Below the pieces are notes generated by a model. That model saw only the letters and a list, made by a program, of their open reading frames with translations, ran no database searches and was not told the origin of the DNA. From Candidatus Latescibacterota bacterium (GTDB lineage: Bacteria > Latescibacterota > UBA2968 > UBA8231): DNA of 13,838 nucleotides. The translations under genes and the position numbers were made by a program. Where the stretch lies: assembly GCA_003529325.1 (NCBI GenBank), contig DPVW01000280.1:1-13838 (forward strand). Reading direction: 5' to 3'. Of the stretch, positions 1-7,100 are shown in pieces (position 1 is the stretch's first letter; every line of letters begins with the position of its first letter).

Positions 1-1
1 C

Positions 2-1714
2 AGCGGCGACTACGGCTGGCAGTTCGAAACCAGCATTCCTGGCGTCGTGAGCCTAGCGCCGGCAGACCAGGACACGATGGTTTCCGTCAGCACCGCGGGA
101 CTTTCTATAACCTTTGGTAGTGGTGTTGATGAGCGCGCTCTGGCCGAAGATGGCAGTGTCCGGCTCTTCGTCGAAGGGGCCGAGGCCGCCTTGACGGCTC
201 TGCTGTATGACAATGGCACCCATGCCCTTGGTTTCATGCCAGCCGACGGACTGAGACCAGGAACGTCCTACCGCGTGCAGATCTCCTCCGACGTGCTTGG
301 CCCGCTTGCCGATGAGGATGTGATCTGGACCTTTGCTACCTTGGCTCCCACAGTGGCTGCTACGGACCCTGCGGACGGCGCCTCGATCGGTGTTGAAAGC
401 CGCCGGTTGCAGGTGCGCTTTACCAGCGCTGTCGCACCGACGGCGATCCACCCACGCAACTTCCGTTTGAGCCAGGCGGGCACCCCTCTGCAGTTGGATA
501 AGGGTGAATTTCTCTACGATGACGAATCCTTCACTGTCAGCCTGCCCCCCGTCACCCTGGTCTCCGGCAGCGAGTATCGTCTCGTCATTCTTTCCCGCGT
601 CGGTGGCCCGCGGGCGCCAAATCCCGAGACCGTCATCTCATTTACGACCCAGGTCCCCGCCGTCCTCAGTACGCTTCCTGCGGATGGCACCGAGGGCATC
701 TCAACGGCACAAGCGGCGTTGCAGGCAACCTTCTCCGGACCGATCGCCCAGCGCGACAGCCGTGGATTTTCCCTGCGTGCGCGTCGACTCGCCAACATGC
801 TCACCGATGGCGAACCTGTGCCATTCGAAATTGTACCCATCACAGGCTTCGGTACCGATTCCAGCCTGACGGTGGTCAACTTCGCGCCTGCAGGCGGTCT
901 GCATGACTTCACCGAATACGAAGTCACCATCGGCGCCCGGGTCTTCGGCGACCTTGGGGACGAGGCCTTTTCCTGGCGTTTCAGCACTGCTGCCCGACTT
1001 GAGGATGCCGCCGCGGGTGGCACCGTCACCAGCCCCGACCGCGCTGTCGAACTCTACCTGCCGCCGAATGCCCTGACCTCGAGCGCGCCAGAGATCCGTA
1101 TCGCACCCGTCGCTGCCGACGGGGCGGGCAAGCCGGCCTCGTTGGCGCAGAGCAACGTGCAGGTCGGTCGCGCATTTCTGATCGACGCTTCTCAGGACAG
1201 ACTGCGCAAGCCGGCAACCCTGACCTTGCGTTACACCAGCGACGAAATCGGCGGTGCCGATCCGTCTCGACTTGGCATCTTCACCCTCGAGGGGGAGAGG
1301 TGGAATCGCATCGGCGGGACAGTAACTGTCGCGGATCAGGCGGTCCGGACCTCGGTCGATGAATTGGGCGTCTTTGCCCTCTTCGAAGACCTCGCTGCCG
1401 GCGTCGGCAGCACCGGCCTCAGCGACGTCGACTGCCAACCACGGGCCTTCAGCCCTGCCGGTGGCAGTCTGCGCGAGGCGACGGATATTTCCTTCGAGCT
1501 CTCGGGTCCTGCGAATGTGACCGTGCGGGTCTACAATGCGGCGGGACGACTCGAACGCATCGTCGCCCGAGATCTGCCGATGGCCCCTGGTCGCAACTCG
1601 TTGCCATGGAATGGCCGCGATGAGGACAGTAAGTTGGTCGCCTCCGGTTTGTACGTCGTCGTCATCAGCGCAGGCAGCGCGCAGGCGGAGAAGATCGTGG
1701 CGGTGGTGAGGTGA
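2..1714 (+). CDS. Large secreted Ig-repeat protein, 3' part (SbsA-type Ig domains, ZU5-like, FlgD-type Ig tail)
   Basis: The reading frame is open from base 2, so this is the C-terminal 570 residues of a larger protein whose start lies outside the window. The GTG at 47 is inside the frame and is not a convincing start. The visible part begins with the last strand of one bacterial Ig-like domain (WQFET), followed by three SbsA/Big_5-type domains. Each opens near a P-x-DG turn (ATDPADG, STLPADG) and closes with a W-x-F-x-T or F-T-T strand. From about base 1014 a GGTVTSPD...LPPNAL stretch resembles a ZU5 domain. The last ~75 residues (about 1490-1711) match the FlgD-type Ig fold: VRVYNAAGR, WNGRDEDSK, ASGLYVVVI and a final KIVAVV strand. 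Such tails resemble the C-terminal domains of surface proteins in FCB bacteria. No catalytic motif is seen, so an adhesive or structural surface role is inferred. It stops 1 bp before the next gene, suggesting one operon. Confidence 0.85.
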   Translation, partial: SGDYGWQFETSIPGVVSLAPADQDTMVSVSTAGLSITFGSGVDERALAEDGSVRLFVEGAEAALTALLYDNGTHALGFMPADGLRPGTSYRVQISSDVLGPLADEDVIWTFATLAPTVAATDPADGASIGVESRRLQVRFTSAVAPTAIHPRNFRLSQAGTPLQLDKGEFLYDDESFTVSLPPVTLVSGSEYRLVILSRVGGPRAPNPETVISFTTQVPAVLSTLPADGTEGISTAQAALQATFSGPIAQRDSRGFSLRARRLANMLTDGEPVPFEIVPITGFGTDSSLTVVNFAPAGGLHDFTEYEVTIGARVFGDLGDEAFSWRFSTAARLEDAAAGGTVTSPDRAVELYLPPNALTSSAPEIRIAPVAADGAGKPASLAQSNVQVGRAFLIDASQDRLRKPATLTLRYTSDEIGGADPSRLGIFTLEGERWNRIGGTVTVADQAVRTSVDELGVFALFEDLAAGVGSTGLSDVDCQPRAFSPAGGSLREATDISFELSGPANVTVRVYNAAGRLERIVARDLPMAPGRNSLPWNGRDEDSKLVASGLYVVVISAGSAQAEKIVAVVR

Positions 1715-1715
1715 C

Positions 1716-3260
1716 ATGAACCGGGGAACAAACTCTTTGCGAATCCTGTTGACGAAGACGGTCTGCGCGACGGTTCTGGTCGCCGGCCTGCCGACGATGG
1801 CGGCGGCGCAATTCGTTGATGTCAGCACCGCAGCGGGGGCGACCAACTCCGGCCAGTATAGCACAAATCTGGCCTGGGGCGACTACGACGCGGATGGCGA
1901 CATCGATCTGTACACCACCAACTGGGGCACCGCGCAGCAGTTGCCACCAAATCGACTCTACCGCAACGATACGTCCGCCGGAACCGTGGCCATGGTGGAT
2001 GTGGCACCAGAACTGGGCGTCGCCAACGACCGCAACAGTGTCGCTGCCGCCTGGGCCGATTACGACAATGACGGGGATCTCGACCTCTACGTCGCCGATT
2101 TCTTCGAGCAGGACTTTCTCTACCAGGGAGATGGTGGTCAATCCTTCACCGAGGTCGGTCGCGCCCAACAGATGGTGAATCTGATCAAACTGGGTAGCGT
2201 CTTCGCCGCAGGTTGGGGTGACTACGACAACGACGGCTTCCTCGATCTCTATCTGGGCAAGTATTACCACGACAATGAACTCTACCACAACACCGGCGAC
2301 GGCTTGCTCGAGCCCGTCTTCGACCTCGGTGTGGGCGACCGACGAGACAGCAATGGCCTCTCCTGGGTCGACTACGACAATGACGGCGATCTCGACCTCT
2401 TTGTCGTCAACCGCGAGCAGGAGAATGCGCTGTTTCGCAACGACCTGAACTCGGACCAGGGTCTGTTCACCGAGATCGCCTGCGCCCTGTCTCTTGCGGA
2501 CGCCGAGATCGGCCAGTCGCCACGGTGGGCGGATTACGACAACGATGGTGACCTCGACCTCTATGTCGCCAACGTGGGGGCCAACGCACTCTATCGCAAC
2601 GACGGTGGCGACACCTTCGTCGATGTTGCCGCAACCGCCGACGTCTCCGTACCAAGTTCAGGGTGGATCACCGCCATGGTCGCCTGGGCAGATGTCAATG
2701 GCGACGGCTACCTCGACCTCTATCTGGCCAACGGCGCCGATCGCCAGCGGCAGTCCGATGTGCTCGTCACCGGTTCGGCGACTGGCGTATTCGCTGATTC
2801 GACTGGCAACGCCGGTCTGCCGACGTCGGTCTCCGCCCATCTGTCAGCCGCATTTGCTGACGTCGACAGCAACGGCACGCCTGACCTGTATGTCACCGAT
2901 GGCTGGGGTCTGGGCAATCGGCTGTATCAGAATACCGCGGCGGATTCTCTCTTTCTACGCGTCGTCGTGCGTGGCAAGGGCGCCGCCGCCGGTGGCGCCA
3001 ATCTGTACGGTTATGGCGCCAGGGTACACCTGATCGACGCAGTATCGAACGACACCGTCGCTTTCCAGCAGGTGTTGCCGCCCATGGCGGTACCCCGCAC
3101 CGTGACCTCCGACGACGGTGTGACCGCTGGTGGTGCCGAGATCATTTTTGGCGCACCGGCTGGGGCCTACAACGTCTCGGTGCTATTTCCGGGCAATGCA
3201 CAGGCTGGCATCGGCCCCAACGTCAGAGGGGGCGACGTCGTCGTCATCGACGAGCCATGA
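1716..3260 (+). CDS. Secreted FG-GAP/VCBS seven-bladed beta-propeller protein with ASPIC/UnbV-like tail
   Basis: This 514-residue protein starts with a clear signal peptide (basic MNRGTNSLRILLTK, a hydrophobic core, then TMAAAQ with likely cleavage before Q31). Seven repeats carry the Ca2+-loop signature D-Y-D-N-D-G-D-L-D-L-Y. Their first Asp residues are at about 56, 115, 169, 219, 273, 326 and 382, a spacing of 50-59 residues, as expected for a seven-bladed propeller of the FG-GAP/VCBS type. The last two loops are degenerate (DVNGDGYLDLY, DVDSNGTPDLY). Residues ~410-514 (GYGARVHLID, then a Gly-rich strand and YNVSVLFPGN) resemble the ASPIC/UnbV domain that often follows these repeats. The ATG is 1 bp after the previous stop, with a GAGG ribosome site at 1708-1711. 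The 3' end overlaps the next gene by ATGA. Location should be periplasmic or extracellular. The ligand is unknown; adhesion or carbohydrate/protein binding is the usual suggestion for the family. Confidence 0.88.
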   Translation: MNRGTNSLRILLTKTVCATVLVAGLPTMAAAQFVDVSTAAGATNSGQYSTNLAWGDYDADGDIDLYTTNWGTAQQLPPNRLYRNDTSAGTVAMVDVAPELGVANDRNSVAAAWADYDNDGDLDLYVADFFEQDFLYQGDGGQSFTEVGRAQQMVNLIKLGSVFAAGWGDYDNDGFLDLYLGKYYHDNELYHNTGDGLLEPVFDLGVGDRRDSNGLSWVDYDNDGDLDLFVVNREQENALFRNDLNSDQGLFTEIACALSLADAEIGQSPRWADYDNDGDLDLYVANVGANALYRNDGGDTFVDVAATADVSVPSSGWITAMVAWADVNGDGYLDLYLANGADRQRQSDVLVTGSATGVFADSTGNAGLPTSVSAHLSAAFADVDSNGTPDLYVTDGWGLGNRLYQNTAADSLFLRVVVRGKGAAAGGANLYGYGARVHLIDAVSNDTVAFQQVLPPMAVPRTVTSDDGVTAGGAEIIFGAPAGAYNVSVLFPGNAQAGIGPNVRGGDVVVIDEP

Positions 3261-6200
3261 TTTGCGGCGTAAGTAAAATTCATGGAATGCGAGCGTGCCT
3301 GCTCGTGCTGATGCTGGCTGTGAGCATGGATGCTGGTGCGGCCTCTCGCCAGACCGACGTGGGGGTGCGCGCCATCGGCATGGGGGGCGCTTTTTCCGCC
3401 ATCGGTTCCGACGCGACGGCCATCCGCTGGAATCCTGCCGCCATCGCCGCACTGCAGCGCCAGGAGATCGACGGTGCCTATGCCGACCGCTTCGGCCTTG
3501 GTCTTGGCGAGTCCTATCTGGCCTATGTCCTGCCTGTCACCGAACGTCACGCTGTCGGTCTGGACTGGTTCCACCGCGGCTTCGACGATGTCACGGGTGG
3601 GTTGGGATTACAGTCATCGCAGAATATGCTCAGCTTGGCCTACGGCTATCGCAATGGCATCGCGCCTCTGCAGCCCCTGCTCGGCAATGCCTCCATTGGC
3701 ATCGCCGCCAAGTGGCTCTCCCAGGACGCTGAACTCGATGGCCGCTCCGTCATGTCCGCGTCGGGGTTGGGTTTTGATGTGGGCCTGCTCTATCCCCTGC
3801 CGCATGGTCTGCGCTTCGGCTTCGCCATCCAGGACGTGGGTGGCACATCGGTAGAACACAACAGCGGCCTCAACGAGACGATCTACGACAGCCGCTGGCG
3901 CGCCGGTCTGGCTTGGAAGCCCGTGGATGGACTCACCGTCGCCACCGATGTCGACGACCATCTGCGTTTCGGCGCCGAGTATTGGGTCCAGGGTCTGTTG
4001 GCACTGCGCGCTGGGTTACGCTCCGAACTCGACAGTCCCGACAGTGGTGCGGATGCGATGACGACGAGCTTCGGGCTGGGGGTGAAATATCGTTTCGCTC
4101 AGATCGACTATGCCTACGAGCACCATCCTGTGCTCGACGCCACCCACTACACCTCGCTGTCGCTCGCCTACAACCCGCGGGTCATTACCATCAAGGACGC
4201 CACGGTGCGGCCGAACCCGGTCTTCCGCTCCCTTTATCCGCACTACCAAGAGCAGAACGAATTTTTCGACGTTGTTTTGACCAATTCGGCGCCACAACCC
4301 ATCGAAGTCACCGTCGGCCTGTTCCTGCCGCGGGTCATGAGCGTGCCCCACACCGAGTCGATCGTCCTGCCTCCGCAGAGCTCCGAGAAATACGCCTTCT
4401 CAGTGACCTTCGACGGTGACTTGTTCAACCAGCCGGACGCATACTACGATCACTTCGTCACGCCCGTCATCTCCGTCACCTATACCCGCGACCGACGGGA
4501 TCAGCGCGTCGAAAAACAGCTCGAACGCGTCTACATCGCCGGCAAGGGCAAGCTCAGCTGGAATGTCGAGGGCATGGCTGCCGCCTTCGTCACACCCTCC
4601 GACCTCGCCGTCGCCGGTCTCGCTCGCGGTCTCGTACAACGTTATGACGATGTCTTGTCGAGCAAGTTCAACCATTCGAACATCGGCAAAGCGGCGATCC
4701 TCTTCGACGCGCTGGGTATGTATCGGCTCAGCTATCAGGCGGACCAGAAGACCCCCTTCGCCAGCATCTCCGACGACAAGACGATCTTCGACACGGTGCA
4801 GTATCCGAGTGAGTTGCTCGCCAAGGCAGAGGGCGTCGATGTCAAGATCGGCGATTGCGATGATCTCACCGTGCTCTACGCTTCGTTGCTGGAAAATCTG
4901 AGCATTGACACCGCCTTCCTGGAAGCCAACGACCCGGGTGCTGGCCATATCTACCTGATGTTCGATTCCCGGGTCCCCCTCGATCGTGCCGAGGATTACT
5001 TCGTCACCCCCGCCGAATACGTCGAATGGAAAGGGCGTATCTGGATTCCGGTGGAAACGACGATGTATGGCTTCACCTTCGCCGACGCCTGGCGCCAGGG
5101 CGTTAACGAGTACAAACGGCTGAAACCCCGCGGACTGATCGACGAGGTCGATGTCCAGCAGTGGATGCAGATGTACAAGGCCCCCGTGTTGCCCGCCCAG
5201 GATGTCGTCTTACCCGCTCAGGACAAGGTCGATAGTCTGCTGGCGCGTGATCTCGAGTTCTTCGACCGACGCACCGACGAGATCGCCCTTGGTTCGGCGG
5301 CCTCTCTGGATACACCGGACGGGGCGTACGATGCGGGTGTCGCCTACCTGCGAGCCGACCATCCGGAGAAGGCGGCGGCCATGTTCGAGCGCACCCTGGG
5401 AATGCGACCGGATCACGCCGATGCGCTGAATGCCCAGGGTGTCATCGCCACCCGCCGGGGTGACTACGACGAGGCCCTCGAGTTCTACCGCCGCTCACTG
5501 GTGGTGGATGAAAACACCGGCGTGCGCATGAATATCGCCCTCACCTATTACCTCAATGGGGAACGGGAGCGCGCCGATGCCTATTTCGATGAAGTCGTCT
5601 CCCTCGACGAGAGTTATGGTGAGCTCTTCGACTTCCTTGCCTCGGTGGGGGATGCGGAACAGTATTACGAGATCGGCGTCAGTTATCTGCGCCAGTTACG
5701 CCTGGAGCAGGCCCTCGAACAGTTCGACCTCGCCATCTCCGCGGACGGGGCGTTTGCGGACGCGCAGAATGCGCGTGGCGTGGTCCTGGCACGCCAGGGG
5801 CGTGCCGACGAGGCTTTGCCCGCCTTTGAGAACGCGGCGCAGTTGCAGCCCGATCAACTCGGCTTCCGCCTGAATGTCGCTCTCGCCCACCACCTGATGG
5901 GCAATTACGAGAGCGCCGACGTCCTCTACCGCCAGGTGGTCTCGCAGGACGACAGTTACGCCGGTCTCTACGACTTCCTCGCCGCCACCGAGACGGCGGA
6001 GGAGAGTTATCGGATCGCCACCGGATACATGCAGCAGCAGTTGTGGGACAAGGCGATGGAGCGCCTCGACGATGCCCTTGGCGCCGATCCGCAGATGGCG
6101 ACAGCCTATAACGCCCGCGGCGTCGTGCTGACCCATCTCGGCGACTACGATGAGGCCTTCCTGAATTTCGAGCGCGCCGAAGAGCTGGCACCCACGGACG

Positions 6201-6337
6201 CCGGTATCCGCCTGAACATGGCCATCGTCAGGCACCTGCAGGGACGACGCCACGAGGCCAACGTCATCTACCGGCAATTGGTGGACATGGAGCCCTCCTA
6301 CGAAGGTTATCTTGATATCTTCGAGGAGAATGAGTAA
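3257..6337 (+). CDS. PorV/UPF0164-like outer-membrane barrel fused to a transglutaminase-like domain and a TPR array
   Basis: This is a 1026-residue multidomain protein. A start at 3257 overlaps the previous stop (ATGA). Met11 at 3287 gives a cleaner signal peptide (MRACLLVLMLAVSMDAGAAS), and neither has a strong ribosome site. Residues 36-64 carry the PorV/UPF0164 signature (GVRAIGMGGAF, then AIRWNPAAIA), and residues ~30-300 look like alternating beta strands of a barrel. Residues ~305-450 look like an Ig-type beta sandwich. Residues ~500-640 form a transglutaminase-like domain: the nucleophile is probably C534 in GDCDD, followed by H564 in GHIYLMFD and E600 in WIPVETT, where the family usually has Asp. 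From D688 to the end run three tandem ~113-residue units (688-800, 801-914, 915-1026), each about three TPRs. The barrel family belongs to the outer membrane; the enzyme and TPR parts would face the periplasm or the surface. The substrate is unknown. A protease, amidase or cross-linking role is possible. Confidence 0.85.
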   Translation: MICGVSKIHGMRACLLVLMLAVSMDAGAASRQTDVGVRAIGMGGAFSAIGSDATAIRWNPAAIAALQRQEIDGAYADRFGLGLGESYLAYVLPVTERHAVGLDWFHRGFDDVTGGLGLQSSQNMLSLAYGYRNGIAPLQPLLGNASIGIAAKWLSQDAELDGRSVMSASGLGFDVGLLYPLPHGLRFGFAIQDVGGTSVEHNSGLNETIYDSRWRAGLAWKPVDGLTVATDVDDHLRFGAEYWVQGLLALRAGLRSELDSPDSGADAMTTSFGLGVKYRFAQIDYAYEHHPVLDATHYTSLSLAYNPRVITIKDATVRPNPVFRSLYPHYQEQNEFFDVVLTNSAPQPIEVTVGLFLPRVMSVPHTESIVLPPQSSEKYAFSVTFDGDLFNQPDAYYDHFVTPVISVTYTRDRRDQRVEKQLERVYIAGKGKLSWNVEGMAAAFVTPSDLAVAGLARGLVQRYDDVLSSKFNHSNIGKAAILFDALGMYRLSYQADQKTPFASISDDKTIFDTVQYPSELLAKAEGVDVKIGDCDDLTVLYASLLENLSIDTAFLEANDPGAGHIYLMFDSRVPLDRAEDYFVTPAEYVEWKGRIWIPVETTMYGFTFADAWRQGVNEYKRLKPRGLIDEVDVQQWMQMYKAPVLPAQDVVLPAQDKVDSLLARDLEFFDRRTDEIALGSAASLDTPDGAYDAGVAYLRADHPEKAAAMFERTLGMRPDHADALNAQGVIATRRGDYDEALEFYRRSLVVDENTGVRMNIALTYYLNGERERADAYFDEVVSLDESYGELFDFLASVGDAEQYYEIGVSYLRQLRLEQALEQFDLAISADGAFADAQNARGVVLARQGRADEALPAFENAAQLQPDQLGFRLNVALAHHLMGNYESADVLYRQVVSQDDSYAGLYDFLAATETAEESYRIATGYMQQQLWDKAMERLDDALGADPQMATAYNARGVVLTHLGDYDEAFLNFERAEELAPTDAGIRLNMAIVRHLQGRRHEANVIYRQLVDMEPSYEGYLDIFEENE

Positions 6338-6347
6338 CAGTTAGTCG

Positions 6348-6396
6348 TGTGACACGGATCACGGCGGCAATGTGACCGAACGTGATACAGATCATG
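6348..6396 (+). promoter_or_regulatory. Pair of CRP/FNR-family-like palindromes
   Basis: Two 16-bp imperfect palindromes lie in the short leader before the small TPR gene: TGTGA-N6-TCACG at 6348-6363 and CGTGA-N6-TCATG at 6381-6396. They share GTGA-x-AC-x-GATCA-x-G and start 33 bp apart, about three helical turns, so a dimer on each would sit on the same DNA face. The shape fits the CRP consensus TGTGA-N6-TCACA. A lone TGTGA half-site is at 6371-6375. The -35/-10 elements are not clear; TAGACT at 6424-6429 is a weak -10 candidate. The regulator itself is not in this window. Confidence 0.5.
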
Positions 6397-6407
6397 GTGC
6401 CGCACTC

Positions 6408-6412
6408 AGGAG
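6408..6412 (+). promoter_or_regulatory. Shine-Dalgarno for an alternative upstream start
   Basis: AGGAG lies 6 nt before an ATG at 6419 that is in frame with the small TPR gene. A second ribosome site, GGAG at 6479-6482, lies 5 nt before the ATG at 6488 and 8 nt before the ATG at 6491. Both initiation regions look usable, so the start of that gene is not settled by the ribosome site alone. Confidence 0.45.
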
Positions 6413-6487
6413 TCGCCGATGTTTAGACTACGTAGTGGAACGCAGCGCACCCCGCGCTGCAACTTCGAACACGAACAGGGAGAGCAC

Positions 6488-7021
6488 ATGATGAACGCGC
6501 CGAAATGGACTTACGCTCTGGCGTTGCTCGCTCTGGTGGCCGTGCCGGTGGTGGCGCAAGAGGCGGCGGAGCCCAGCACGCAGGCCAGTGCACAGACGCA
6601 GAGTCAGACTGCTAAAGCGGAAGAGGCCATCGACGAAGAGTGGCTGAATACGATCTGGACCCAGGTCGACGACATGGTCAAGACCGAGGAGCACAAGCTG
6701 CAAGAGACGGTCACCGTGGCCGGTGTGCGTGGTGCCGAAGCTGAGGATTCGATCCTCGACAAACTGTACTACAAGGGGGCCAAACGTTATCCGAGCCAGG
6801 ACAAGCTGACCAAGGCGATCGAGACGCTGAAGAAGGCCGTCGCCGATGCCCCGAAGGGCCCCAATACGCCCATGCAGACGTATTTCATCGCCCAGTGCTA
6901 TGAGAAGTTGGGTAAGAATGTCGAGGCCCGTGCCTACTACGGTCGCGTCGCCAAGGATCACCCGAAATCGACGTGGGCAGCGAAAGCGAAGAAGGACCTG
7001 ACGCGATTGGCGTCGCTGTAA
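6488..7021 (+). CDS. Small exported TPR-type protein of unknown function
   Basis: The product is 177 residues from ATG 6488 (176 from ATG 6491). I prefer this start because it puts a normal signal peptide at the very N-terminus: MMNAPKWTYALALLALVAVPVVAQ, probably cleaved after VVA-Q. The upstream ATG at 6419 has a good ribosome site but would add 23 residues in front of it. After a Gln/Thr/Ala-rich linker comes an acidic helical part (EEAIDEEWLNTIWTQVDDM), then a TVAGVRGAEAEDSILDKLYYKG segment, then a TPR pair (KAIETLKKAVADAP and YFIAQCYEKLGKNVEARAYYGRVAKDHP) like those of CpoB/YbgF and BamD. It has no lipobox, so it is probably a soluble periplasmic scaffold. It is a single-gene unit between the CRP-like sites and a strong terminator. 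I do not recognise a named family. Confidence 0.82.
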   Translation: MMNAPKWTYALALLALVAVPVVAQEAAEPSTQASAQTQSQTAKAEEAIDEEWLNTIWTQVDDMVKTEEHKLQETVTVAGVRGAEAEDSILDKLYYKGAKRYPSQDKLTKAIETLKKAVADAPKGPNTPMQTYFIAQCYEKLGKNVEARAYYGRVAKDHPKSTWAAKAKKDLTRLASL

Positions 7022-7051
7022 ACCAGTCTACCCCTGATGGGACCAGGACTC

Positions 7052-7085
7052 GGAGAGGTCGGCAAAGCCCGGCCTCTCCTTTTTT
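7052..7085 (+). terminator. Rho-independent terminator
   Basis: An 11-bp stem (GGAGAGGTCGG at 7052-7062 with CCGGCCTCTCC at 7069-7079, one G-U wobble) closes a 6-nt loop and is followed directly by six T residues (7080-7085). It is 30 nt after the stop of the small TPR gene and ends 15 nt before the start codon of the cyclase gene. Confidence 0.92.
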
Positions 7086-7100
7086 GTTAGATTTCGCCAC

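Noticed and set aside
2..1714. True type IX secretion C-terminal sorting domain
   Set aside because: The tail fits the broader FlgD-type Ig family. Without core type IX genes in view I cannot call it a type IX signal.
701..1864. Long minus-strand open frame (387 codons) opposite the Ig-repeat gene
   Set aside because: Its translation has no recognisable domain and is the mirror of a GC-rich coding strand. The + strand frame has clear Ig, ZU5-like and FlgD-type motifs.
1860..2900. Possible DNA repeat array (recurrent GACTACGACAATGACGG-type blocks)
   Set aside because: The blocks are the codons of the Ca2+-binding propeller loops, spaced 150-177 bp, so they are protein repeats rather than a CRISPR or other DNA element.
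6347..6357. Perfect CGTGT-G-ACACG palindrome considered as a terminator for the first cluster
   Set aside because: Arms of only 5 bp with a 1-nt centre cannot form an RNA hairpin, and there is no T-run. It overlaps the CRP-like site, which explains it better.
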